Part shown: positions 26,469 through 34,224 of the stretch, one piece after another
Numbering within the stretch: the stretch's first letter is position 1
Layout of the letters: every line of letters starts with the position of its first letter
Assembly (NCBI GenBank): GCA_016806145.1
Contig: CP063166.1
Location: 4,030,001 to 4,094,000 of the forward strand
Length of the DNA stretch: 64,000 nucleotides
Direction of reading: 5' to 3'
Source: Variovorax paradoxus
Lineage (GTDB): Bacteria > Pseudomonadota > Gammaproteobacteria > Burkholderiales > Burkholderiaceae_C
Program-made: the position numbers and the translations under genes
The notes under the pieces: generated by a model
The model's input: the letters and a program-made list of their open reading frames with translations, nothing else
What the model was told of the DNA's origin: nothing
Database searches by the model: none

Positions 26469-28796
26469 ATGCCGATGCCCGATCGAGCGCAGGCCCCTGC
26501 GCGCCCACCCTTCATCCACCCGACGCGCTGGCGCCTGCTCGCCGGCACGGCGCTGCTGGCCACGATGGCGGCGCTGTCCGGCTGCGGCGGCGGCGGTGGA
26601 GGCTCCAGCTTCGGCTTCGCCGGCTTCCCGCCCCCGTCGGGCCCCGGCACCGGCAACCCGCCGCCTACCGACCCGCCGATGCTCGCGAGCATCGACAGCC
26701 AGTTGCCCGCCGACACGGCCACCACGGCGCAGCGCTGCGACTTCCTCGATCCCGCGCACTGCATGCTGCCGTTTCCCAACGACTACTACACGGTGGCCGA
26801 TGCCAGCACCGACACCGGCCGCCGGCTGAACCTGCAGACGGCCTCGATGCCGCGCAGCGAGGTGGTGCGCAACAAGCCGATCGACACCACCGAATGGAAC
26901 CGCAACGACGGCTTCTCGCCGGGCGCGATGATCGTGACGCGCGTGCCGGGCGTGGACCTCGCGCGCACCGGCGCGCCGGGCATCGGCGACCTTTCGGCCT
27001 CGCTGAAGGCCGACGCGCCCGTGGTGCTGATCGATGCCGACACGCTCGAGCAGAAGCTGATCTGGGTCGAGCTCGACAAGAACAACGTCAGCGCGCCCGA
27101 TCGCCAGAGCCTCAACATCCGCGTGGCGAAGAACCTCGAGTGGGGCCATCGCTACATCGTGGCGATGCGCAACATGAAGGATGCCGCCGGCAAGACCATC
27201 GAGGCCGGGCCCGCGTTCCGCATCTACCGCGACCGCCACGAGAGCGCGCTGGGCTTCGTGAACGATCGCCGCGCGCACATGGAAAGCCTGTTCGCCACGC
27301 TGCAGCGCGCGGGCGTATCGCGAGATCCGCTCTACCTGGCCTGGGACTTCACCGTCGGTTCGCAGCGCAGCATCACGGGCCGCATGCTCGCGATCCGCGA
27401 TGCCGGCTTCGCGGCGCTCACCGACGGCACGCCCGGCTTCAAGGTGACGACGGTGCAGGACCTGACGCCCGCGCAGGACGCGCGCATCGCGCGCCACATC
27501 GAGGGCACGCTCACGGTGCCGAGCTTCGTGGCGGCCCCCACGGCCGGCACGGCCGACATCACGCCGGTGATCGCCGCGGTGGCGCCCTACCTGGGCGGCG
27601 GCGCGCTGTCGGTGCCGGCCGTCAAGGCCGCCTTCGACACGCTCGGCGACAAGCCGCTGCCGCTGGAGACCTTCCGCTACGCCTCGGCCACGCCGGGCGT
27701 GTACGACACGCCGGTGTGGGACGGCCACTCGACGCTCACCGTGCCCTTCATCTGCAACATCCCGCGCGCGGCGCTCAACCCCGTCGGCAGCATCAACCCC
27801 GCGCGCATCTCGCTGTACGGCCACGGCCTGTTCGGCAAGCCGACCGAGGTCAACGCCAGCAACGTGAAGGACATGAGCAACGAGCACAACTTCGTGTTCT
27901 GCGCGACCAACTGGTACGGCTTCTCGCAGACCGAGATCGTGCCCTCGGTGTTCGGCTTCTTCGACCTGTCGAACGCGCGCGTGCCCTTCGACACCACGCA
28001 GCAGGGCGTGCTCAACATGCTGATGCTGGGCCGCGCGATGCAAAGCGCCAAGGGCTTCGGCAGCAATGCCGCCTTCCAGATGGGCACCACCCCGCGCAGC
28101 GTGCTCGACACCAGCGAGCTGTTCTACGACGGCAACAGCCAGGGCGGCATCCTCGGCGGCATGCTGATGAGCGTGGCGCAGGACATCCACCGCGGCGTGC
28201 TCGGCGTGCCCGGCATGAACTACTCGCTGCTGCTCGAGCGCAGCGCGGACTTCCCCGAGTTCGCGACCATGGTCTACGCCGCCTACCCCGACAGCCTCGA
28301 CCAGCAGTTCATCTTCTCGCTGTGGCAGACGCTGTGGGACCGCGCCGAGGCCAACGGCTATGCGCAGGCGATGACCGACAAGCCGCTGCCCGGCACGCCC
28401 GCGCACAAGGTGCTGATGCACGTGGCCTTCGGCGACCACCAGGTCACGATGTGGTCGGCCGAGGTCGAGGCGCGCACCATCGGCGCCAGGCTCTATTGCC
28501 CGGCCACGGCCAGCGGCCGCCATCCCGACGCGCAGCCCTACTTCCAGCTCTCGTGCATGGACCTGGGCGCCGGCGGCTACGACGGCTCCGCGATGGTGGT
28601 GTGGGACAGCGGTCCGGGCCGCCTGCCGCCCCCGCCGCAGGACAACCTCGCGCCCACGGCCGGCAGCGATCCGCACGAGGATCCGCGCGCCACGCCGGCC
28701 GCGCGGCAGCAGAAGTCGGAGTTCCTGCGCAGCACCGGCAAGGTGGTCGACGTGTGCGGCGGCGCGCCCTGCCGCTCGGCGGCCTACGCGCCCTGA
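26469..28796 (+). CDS. Large lipoprotein with alpha/beta-hydrolase-like GNSQGG motif
   Basis: A 775-residue exported protein. An N-terminal arginine-containing region and hydrophobic segment end in the lipobox LSGC near residue 39, followed by six Gly residues and a Pro/Gly-rich linker to about 70. The mature part contains YGHGLFGKP near 453 and GNSQGGILGGM near 555, which looks like a serine-hydrolase elbow (G-x-S-x-G) inside an alpha/beta fold. A Pro-rich stretch (GRLPPPPQDN) and a Cys pair occur near the C-terminus. The substrate is unknown; an ester or polymer hydrolase at the cell surface is plausible. It follows a PucR-type regulator and shares lipobox-plus-Gly-linker design with the two DUF6351 proteins. 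Confidence 0.78.
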   Translation: MPMPDRAQAPARPPFIHPTRWRLLAGTALLATMAALSGCGGGGGGSSFGFAGFPPPSGPGTGNPPPTDPPMLASIDSQLPADTATTAQRCDFLDPAHCMLPFPNDYYTVADASTDTGRRLNLQTASMPRSEVVRNKPIDTTEWNRNDGFSPGAMIVTRVPGVDLARTGAPGIGDLSASLKADAPVVLIDADTLEQKLIWVELDKNNVSAPDRQSLNIRVAKNLEWGHRYIVAMRNMKDAAGKTIEAGPAFRIYRDRHESALGFVNDRRAHMESLFATLQRAGVSRDPLYLAWDFTVGSQRSITGRMLAIRDAGFAALTDGTPGFKVTTVQDLTPAQDARIARHIEGTLTVPSFVAAPTAGTADITPVIAAVAPYLGGGALSVPAVKAAFDTLGDKPLPLETFRYASATPGVYDTPVWDGHSTLTVPFICNIPRAALNPVGSINPARISLYGHGLFGKPTEVNASNVKDMSNEHNFVFCATNWYGFSQTEIVPSVFGFFDLSNARVPFDTTQQGVLNMLMLGRAMQSAKGFGSNAAFQMGTTPRSVLDTSELFYDGNSQGGILGGMLMSVAQDIHRGVLGVPGMNYSLLLERSADFPEFATMVYAAYPDSLDQQFIFSLWQTLWDRAEANGYAQAMTDKPLPGTPAHKVLMHVAFGDHQVTMWSAEVEARTIGARLYCPATASGRHPDAQPYFQLSCMDLGAGGYDGSAMVVWDSGPGRLPPPPQDNLAPTAGSDPHEDPRATPAARQQKSEFLRSTGKVVDVCGGAPCRSAAYAP

Positions 28797-29335
28797 AGCG
28801 GCGGGAGGCGCAGCGAGCCGTCTCCCAGTCTCTTCACGACCGCGCTCCGCGTGTCGTCCCGCGACTGCCCGGCAGTCTCGATGACATGCGGCTCCAGCGC
28901 CCCGAGCGCCGCGAACTGCGCATGCAGCTCGCCGATGGGCCCCGGGTCGGTGAGCGTGTCGCCGCCTCGCTCCCGGCAGCGCACGATCGCCTCGTCGAGC
29001 ACCGGCCGCAGCACCGCGTAGTGAAGCGGCACCTCCAGGCCGCGGAAGGCCGGCAGGAACCACGGCCCGACGATGCCGTCGACGATGACGAAGAAGCCGG
29101 CCCGTGCATAGCCTTGCGCCGCCTCCGCGAGCACGCCCACGACGGCTTCGTTCTGCCGTTGCGCGGCGGGCAGATAGGGCGCGATGGCGCCGCTGCGGAT
29201 GAAGTGCCAGAAGTCGTCGGCATGCAGGTGCACCACGGGTTCGGCGATCGCCGACACGAGGGCGCGCGCGGTGGTGGTCTTCCCCGCGCCGGGCGGTCCG
29301 GTGAGAACGAGCACGTGGCCTGGCAGGTCGATCAT
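28784..29335 (-). CDS. P-loop nucleoside/antibiotic kinase-like protein
   Basis: A 183-residue P-loop protein with Walker A GPPGAGKTTTA at residues 13-23, an HADDFWHFI segment near 37 and VIVDGIVGPW near 82. The pattern resembles small AAA/chloramphenicol-phosphotransferase- or shikimate kinase-like enzymes and zeta-type P-loop kinases. No antitoxin is seen, so a toxin role is not supported. The ATG overlaps the stop of the upstream AraC gene (ATGA at 29332-29335), which suggests coupled translation. Its 3' end overlaps the convergent lipoprotein gene by 13 bases. Confidence 0.75.
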   Translation of the reverse strand: MIDLPGHVLVLTGPPGAGKTTTARALVSAIAEPVVHLHADDFWHFIRSGAIAPYLPAAQRQNEAVVGVLAEAAQGYARAGFFVIVDGIVGPWFLPAFRGLEVPLHYAVLRPVLDEAIVRCRERGGDTLTDPGPIGELHAQFAALGALEPHVIETAGQSRDDTRSAVVKRLGDGSLRLPPLQGA

Positions 29336-30453
29336 GCGTGCGCGCCCTCGCGGTACGCGAGCGCGGTCTTCGCGGTCCGCGCCTCGCGCGCGAAGCCGCG
29401 CTCCGTCGCCTCGCCGCCTTCGCGGTAGTCCCCCGGCGTGCCGCCGGTCCAGCGCCGGAAGGCGCGGTGGAAGGCGGCCACCGTGGAGAAGCCGAGGTCC
29501 GATGCGATCGAGATCAGCGGCTCCGAGCCGCGCGTGAGCCGCTCGATGGCGACGTCGCGGCGCAGCGCGTCCTTGATTTCCTGGAAGGTCGCACCCTCGG
29601 CCTGCAGGTGCCGCACCAGCGTGCGCGCCGACAGGCCGAAGGCGCCCGCCACATGGGCGATGTCGCAGTCCTCGCCGAGCCGCGCCTGCAGCCAGCCGCG
29701 CACGCGGTGCGCCACGCTGTCGGCGCTCGGCGGCACGAACAGCCAGTCGAGCGGCGCGCGATGCAGCAGCTCGCGCAACTCGAGTCCGGAGCGGCGGCGC
29801 ACCGGCCGGTCGAGGTACTTGGAGTCGAAGACCATCGCGGTCACGGGCTGCTCGAAGCGCGCGGGGCCGGGGAACATGAACAGATAGTCGGCCGCGTCGT
29901 CGGGCCGCGCGAAGCCGAAGTCGATGCGCTGCAGTTCGATGCGCGCGCCGATGATCCACGAGCACAGGCCGTGCACCAGCTTCATGTGCAGCTCCTGCAC
30001 CAGGCGCGCGCTGCGGGCCTGGCGCGGATAGGCATCGATGCGGATCACGGCCTCGTGCTCGTCGCGATGCAGGGTGAACACCGAGCCGTCGTCGAGCACG
30101 CGGTTGAACTGCATCCATCGCTTGATGGCGACCTGCAGGGTCGGTGCATCGAGCATCAGGATGCTCAGCACCTTGAGCGTGCCGCAGCGCAGCGGCCGCG
30201 CATAGAGGCCGGGCATCTCGTCGTCCATGTGCAGCGCCACGCTGCGGAACAGCTCGGCGAACTGTTCCTCGGTGACGCGGCCATGCCGCTGCGCGAGCAA
30301 GGTGGGCGAGATCGTGGCCAGGTGCAGCATGCCGTGCAGCGTCGGCGCATCGATCGGCAGTCCCTCGAGGAAATCCCTGACGTACGAGATCGGCAAGGTG
30401 GGCCGGCCCGCGAAGTTCGATGCAGCGGATCTCGCTGCAAGAGGCATGTGCAT
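29332..30453 (-). CDS. AraC-family regulator with Arabinose_bd (OruR/ArgR-like) sensor domain
   Basis: A 373-residue regulator. Residues about 20-210 form the long N-terminal sensor domain typical of the OruR/ToxR-like AraC group, and the C-terminal about 100 residues hold two helix-turn-helix units: IAHVAGAFGLSARTLVRHLQ near 270 and ISIASDLGFSTVAAFHRAFRRWTGGTPGDYR near 314. It is divergent from the first DUF6351 lipoprotein (140-base gap), the probable target. The start MHMPLAARS is one of two close ATGs. It is translationally coupled to the P-loop kinase gene downstream. Confidence 0.88.
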   Translation of the reverse strand: MHMPLAARSAASNFAGRPTLPISYVRDFLEGLPIDAPTLHGMLHLATISPTLLAQRHGRVTEEQFAELFRSVALHMDDEMPGLYARPLRCGTLKVLSILMLDAPTLQVAIKRWMQFNRVLDDGSVFTLHRDEHEAVIRIDAYPRQARSARLVQELHMKLVHGLCSWIIGARIELQRIDFGFARPDDAADYLFMFPGPARFEQPVTAMVFDSKYLDRPVRRRSGLELRELLHRAPLDWLFVPPSADSVAHRVRGWLQARLGEDCDIAHVAGAFGLSARTLVRHLQAEGATFQEIKDALRRDVAIERLTRGSEPLISIASDLGFSTVAAFHRAFRRWTGGTPGDYREGGEATERGFAREARTAKTALAYREGAHA

Positions 30454-30593
30454 GGCGTGATTGGCAAATGAAGTTGGCGCGATCGGAGAACACGGGACCG
30501 CATGCGCTGCATAGAGTGAAGCCGACGCCGTGCGGCGAGGGCTCGATCAGGCCGTGCGCGTCGACATCATCCGTCCCACGAAAGAAGAACACC

Positions 30594-32795
30594 ATGAGAC
30601 AAACGCTCGGTTCGACGCGAACCGCGCCGCCGCTTGCGCGGCCGGCACGCATCCTTTCCCTCGGCATCGCCTGCGCGGCGCTGCTGGCCGCCTGCGGCGG
30701 CGATGGCGGTGGCGGCGGCGGGGGCTTCATCCCCGTCGTGCCGGCTTCGCCACCGCCCTCGGCACCGGCGGCGCTCGACAAGGCTTCGATCACGGTGCTG
30801 TCTTCGAAGCCGCAGTTCGTGAGCGGTGGCGATGCGCTGGTCGAGGTGAAGGCGCCCGCGGGCGCGACGGCCTCGGGGCTGGAGCTCACGCTGAACGGCA
30901 AGCCGGTGACGGCCCAGTTCGCACGCGATGCGAGCGGCAGCCTGCGCGGCATGGTCAAGGGCCTGGCCACGGGCGCCAACACGCTGGCGGTGAAGGCGAG
31001 CGCCGAGGGCCGCGCGTCCTCGAATGCCGAACTGGTGCTCACCAACTATCCCGACACCGGCCCGATCCTCGCGGGCGCGCTGCTCACGCCCTACGAATGC
31101 CGCACCGTCGAATCGAACATGGGCACGCCGCTCGATGCGAACTGCTCGGCGACGCGGCGCAACGACTACTTCTACCGCACGCCGGCCGGCAGCTTCAAGC
31201 CGCTGGCCGATCCGCTCGCGCGTCCGTCCGACCTGGCGCAGACCACGACCATCGAGGGCAAGACGGTGCCCTACATCGTGCGCGTGGACTCGGGCACGGT
31301 GGGCCGCACGATCTACCGCATCGCGCTGCTCGACGACCCCACGGCCGAGACCGCGGTACCCACCGGCTACAAGCCCGCCGCGGGCTGGAACGGCCGGCTG
31401 GTGGTGAGCTTCGGCGGCGGCGCGGGCACGCAGTACAACCAGGGCGTGAACCAGGCCACCGATGCGCTGAGCGACCTGCACCTGTCGCGCGGCTTCGCCT
31501 ACATGATCTCGACCGAACTGGTGAACGGCCAGCGCGGCAACGCGGTGCTGCAGGGCGAGACGCTGATGATGCTGAAGGAGCGCTTCATCGAGACCTACGG
31601 CGTGCCGCGCTGGACGGCCGGCTCGGGCGGTTCGGGCGGCGCGATCCAGCAGCTGGTGATCACGCAGATCTATCCGGGCCTGCTCGACGGCCTGCAGCCC
31701 TCGCTGACCTTCCCCGACGGCAGCCTGCACGTGGCCGACTGCCGCCTGCTGGAGAACGTCTACAAGGCCGACACCGCGACCTGGACCAATGCCAAGCGCA
31801 CCGCGGTCGACGGCTTCACCAACGGCACCTGCCGCGCCTGGGACCTGAGCTTCGTCAACACCATCGTCGCGACCAACGCGCCCGGCTGCGCGCTCAAGGA
31901 CGTCTCGAAGGTCTACGACCCGATCAACAACCCGACCGGCGCGCGCTGCACCACCTCCGACATGCGCACCAACATCATGGGCCGCGACCCGATCACCGGC
32001 TTCGCGCGCAGCCCGCTCGACAACGTCGGCGTGCAGTACGGGCTCGAAGCCTTCAACAAGCGCGCGATCAGCGCCGAGGAGTTCGTGACGCTCAACGAGA
32101 AGGTCGGCGGCTACGACAAGGACGGCAAGCCGGTGCCGCAGCGCACCGTGGGCGATGCGCTCGCGCTCGAGCGCGCCTATGCGAGCGGGCTGGTCAACTC
32201 GGGCGGCGGCGGCCTGGCCTTCGTGCCGATCCTGCATTCGCGCACCTACAACGACGCCTCGGGCGACATCCATTCGCACGAGCGCGACCTGGTGGTGCGC
32301 GCGCGGCTGCAGCGCGCCAACGGCCGCATCGACAACCAGGTCATCTGGGTCGGCCCGCGCACCGGCTATCCGCTGGCCGCGCTGTCGCTCGACGTGATGA
32401 CGCAGTGGCTCGACGGCATCGCGGCCGACCCGGCGCCGCTGACCACCGACAAGGTGGTGGCGCACAAGCCCCGGGCCGCGGTGGACGCCTGCTTCGACGG
32501 CAGCGGCACCAAGTACGAGGAATCGCCGGCCTACGGCGCCACCGGCACCTGCGCCACGATGTACCCGCTGCATGGCGAGCCGCGCCAGCAGGCCGGCGCG
32601 CCGCTCACGAACGACATCAACAAGTGCCAGCTGAAGCCGGTGCTGGCGTCGGACTACGCCCAGACCCTCACGCCCACGCAGCTCGCCCGGCTGCGCACCG
32701 TGTTCTCCAGCGGCGTGTGCGACTGGAGCAAGCCGGGTGTCGGGCAGGTGCCGCTGAAGGGCACCTATCAAAGCTACGCGGTCGCGCCGGGCTGA
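30594..32795 (+). CDS. DUF6351-family lipoprotein, copy 1
   Basis: A 733-residue protein of the uncharacterised DUF6351 family. The signal ends in lipobox LAAC at about residue 34, then GGDGGGGGGGF and a Pro/Ala linker. A beta-rich module (about 55-150, SKPQFVSGGDALVEVKAP) looks like an Ig-like fold. The main domain shows YIVRVDSGT, a GGGAGTQYNQG segment near 278, and WTAGSGGSGGAIQQ near 340, reminiscent of a serine-hydrolase elbow. It ends with GVCDWSKPGVGQVPLKGTY. Esterase or amidase activity is a guess. It is paralogous to the protein at 34225-36474 (the two share long collinear stretches) and lies divergent from an AraC gene. Confidence 0.8.
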   Translation: MRQTLGSTRTAPPLARPARILSLGIACAALLAACGGDGGGGGGGFIPVVPASPPPSAPAALDKASITVLSSKPQFVSGGDALVEVKAPAGATASGLELTLNGKPVTAQFARDASGSLRGMVKGLATGANTLAVKASAEGRASSNAELVLTNYPDTGPILAGALLTPYECRTVESNMGTPLDANCSATRRNDYFYRTPAGSFKPLADPLARPSDLAQTTTIEGKTVPYIVRVDSGTVGRTIYRIALLDDPTAETAVPTGYKPAAGWNGRLVVSFGGGAGTQYNQGVNQATDALSDLHLSRGFAYMISTELVNGQRGNAVLQGETLMMLKERFIETYGVPRWTAGSGGSGGAIQQLVITQIYPGLLDGLQPSLTFPDGSLHVADCRLLENVYKADTATWTNAKRTAVDGFTNGTCRAWDLSFVNTIVATNAPGCALKDVSKVYDPINNPTGARCTTSDMRTNIMGRDPITGFARSPLDNVGVQYGLEAFNKRAISAEEFVTLNEKVGGYDKDGKPVPQRTVGDALALERAYASGLVNSGGGGLAFVPILHSRTYNDASGDIHSHERDLVVRARLQRANGRIDNQVIWVGPRTGYPLAALSLDVMTQWLDGIAADPAPLTTDKVVAHKPRAAVDACFDGSGTKYEESPAYGATGTCATMYPLHGEPRQQAGAPLTNDINKCQLKPVLASDYAQTLTPTQLARLRTVFSSGVCDWSKPGVGQVPLKGTYQSYAVAPG

Positions 32796-33286
32796 TCGGG
32801 CAGCCGCGGCGAGGCGGCGCGCAGCACGTGGTCCGACAGCAGCCGCGCGGCCTGCTGCAGCCGCTCGAACTGCGCGTCGCCGAGGCTCTGGCGCACCAGA
32901 TCGAAATGGCACAGCGTGCCGGCCAGCCGGCCGTCGCCATGGGTCAGCGGCACGCCGTGGTAGGCGATCACCATGCCCTGGTAGGGGCTGCCGTCGAGCA
33001 GCCGCTCCTCGCGCGAATCCTCGGTGCACAGGCGGCCGTCGCGCAGCACGAACTGGCAGAAGCTGTTGCCCAGCGGCACCACGGCGAGCTGTTCGGGGCG
33101 CGCCTCGCCGAGCTTGTCGACCATGTAGACATTGCGCAGCAGATCGCCGTCGAGCACGAAGACCGCGGTGTAGCGGTGCGGCACCTCGGCGTTGAGGCAG
33201 CGCAGCGCCGCCTGCACGCCGTGTTTCCGAAGCACCTCGCCCAGGTCTTCGGACAGGGCTGCGGCGGCGTCTGACGGGGATTTCAT
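32774..33286 (-). CDS. Stand-alone GAF-domain protein
   Basis: A 170-residue protein made almost wholly of one GAF domain: RYTAVFVLDGD near residue 37, VPLGNSFCQFVLRDGRLCTEDSREE near 70, and MVIAYHGVPLTHGDGRLAGTLCHFD near 104. The two Cys residues could sense redox state or a ligand, but this is not shown. There is no output domain, so it would act with a partner. The start is uncertain: ATG at 33286 (used) or 33313, neither with a good ribosome site. Its 3' end overlaps the convergent DUF6351 gene by 22 bases. Confidence 0.72.
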   Translation of the reverse strand: MKSPSDAAAALSEDLGEVLRKHGVQAALRCLNAEVPHRYTAVFVLDGDLLRNVYMVDKLGEARPEQLAVVPLGNSFCQFVLRDGRLCTEDSREERLLDGSPYQGMVIAYHGVPLTHGDGRLAGTLCHFDLVRQSLGDAQFERLQQAARLLSDHVLRAASPRLPDQPGATA

Positions 33287-33377
33287 CGCCGAACTGTAGC
33301 AAAAAGAATTCATTTTTAGTCAACAGCCCGCCTTGGCACCCGGCCCGGCGCGCTTGCGTGGCGTTCGCCGCGGCGCT

Positions 33378-34085
33378 TCAGGCGCGCCGTGCCGACGCCG
33401 CGTCCTCGGCCAGCGCGGGGCCGTCGTAGGACACGCGGTAGTTGCTCAGTCCCGCGAGGTCGAGCACCGTGAGGCCGCGCTTCTCGAGCCGGATCAGCCC
33501 CAGCGCCTGCAGCCGCTGCAGCGCGACGTTCACGCGCTGGCGCGAGACGTTGGCGAGCAGGCCGATCTCGGTCTGCCCCACCTGCAGGTGGCGCGGCGCA
33601 TCGGGATAGAGCTCGGGGTTGAACAGGCTCGCGAGGCAGTTGGCCACGCGCGCGTCGGTGTCGAGCAGGCGCTCGTGCGCGAGCGCGCCGATGAACAGGC
33701 TCAGCCGCGCGTTGAGCAGCTCCTGCAGGTAGTGGTTGAAGGGCACGCTGGTCTCGCGCAGCCAGTCGAAGGTGCGGCGCGGCATCAGCGCCACGCGCGT
33801 GGGCCGCAGCGCGAACACGTCGTAGCGACGCGCCTCGTGCTTGAACAGCGACCCCTCGCCGAACCAGACGCCCGCCGACACGCCCGTGAGCGTCGACACG
33901 CGGCCGTCCTCGGAGGCCACCGACATCTTCGCGAAGCCGTCGATCAGCGCCATCCAGTGCTCGACCAGCTGGCCCGCGCCCGCGATGCAGGCACCGCGCG
34001 CGTACTGGCGCTCCTGCATGCCGCCCAGCACGCGCTCGAGATCGGAAGAAGAAAGACCGGCCGCCCACCGGGAGCGCCGCACCAT
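33378..34085 (-). CDS. Crp/Fnr-family regulator
   Basis: A 235-residue regulator with an N-terminal cyclic-nucleotide-binding-like barrel (about 10-120, GACIAGAGQLVEHWMALIDG, GEGSLFKHEARRYDVFAL) and a C-terminal winged helix (EIGLLANVSRQRVNVALQRLQALGLI near 180). No N-terminal Cys set for an iron-sulfur cluster is present, so it is not FNR itself. I used the ATG at 34083-34085: the frame extends up to 34235, but codons from 34086 to 34148 do not show the G/C third bases of real genes here, and a 14-base palindrome lies just upstream. It is divergent from the second DUF6351 gene. Confidence 0.85.
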   Translation of the reverse strand: MVRRSRWAAGLSSSDLERVLGGMQERQYARGACIAGAGQLVEHWMALIDGFAKMSVASEDGRVSTLTGVSAGVWFGEGSLFKHEARRYDVFALRPTRVALMPRRTFDWLRETSVPFNHYLQELLNARLSLFIGALAHERLLDTDARVANCLASLFNPELYPDAPRHLQVGQTEIGLLANVSRQRVNVALQRLQALGLIRLEKRGLTVLDLAGLSNYRVSYDGPALAEDAASARRA

Positions 34086-34150
34086 GCCTTCGAGGCAGGC
34101 CGCGGGCTGCGGGGTATCAGGGATTACCTGTAGCAATTCACGCCTCATCT

Positions 34151-34164
34151 GTCGTCGCAACGAC
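34151..34164 (+). promoter_or_regulatory. 5-N4-5 palindrome, candidate Crp/Fnr-family operator
   Basis: GTCGT-CGCA-ACGAC has the half-site length and spacing of Crp/Fnr-family sites. It lies between the divergent Crp/Fnr regulator and the DUF6351 gene. A CTTAAT -10-like box at 34185-34190 would set transcription start near 34197, putting the palindrome centre about 40 bases upstream, the class II activator position. This is inference from spacing. Confidence 0.45.
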
Positions 34165-34224
34165 CGTGGTGCCGCGTGCCGCTCCTTAATCTTTGTGGAG
34201 ATCGACACCAACACAGGAGACCTC

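Noticed and set aside
28784..29335. Zeta-toxin interpretation of the P-loop protein
   Set aside because: No antitoxin gene is adjacent and the partner is an AraC regulator; only a generic P-loop kinase is supported.
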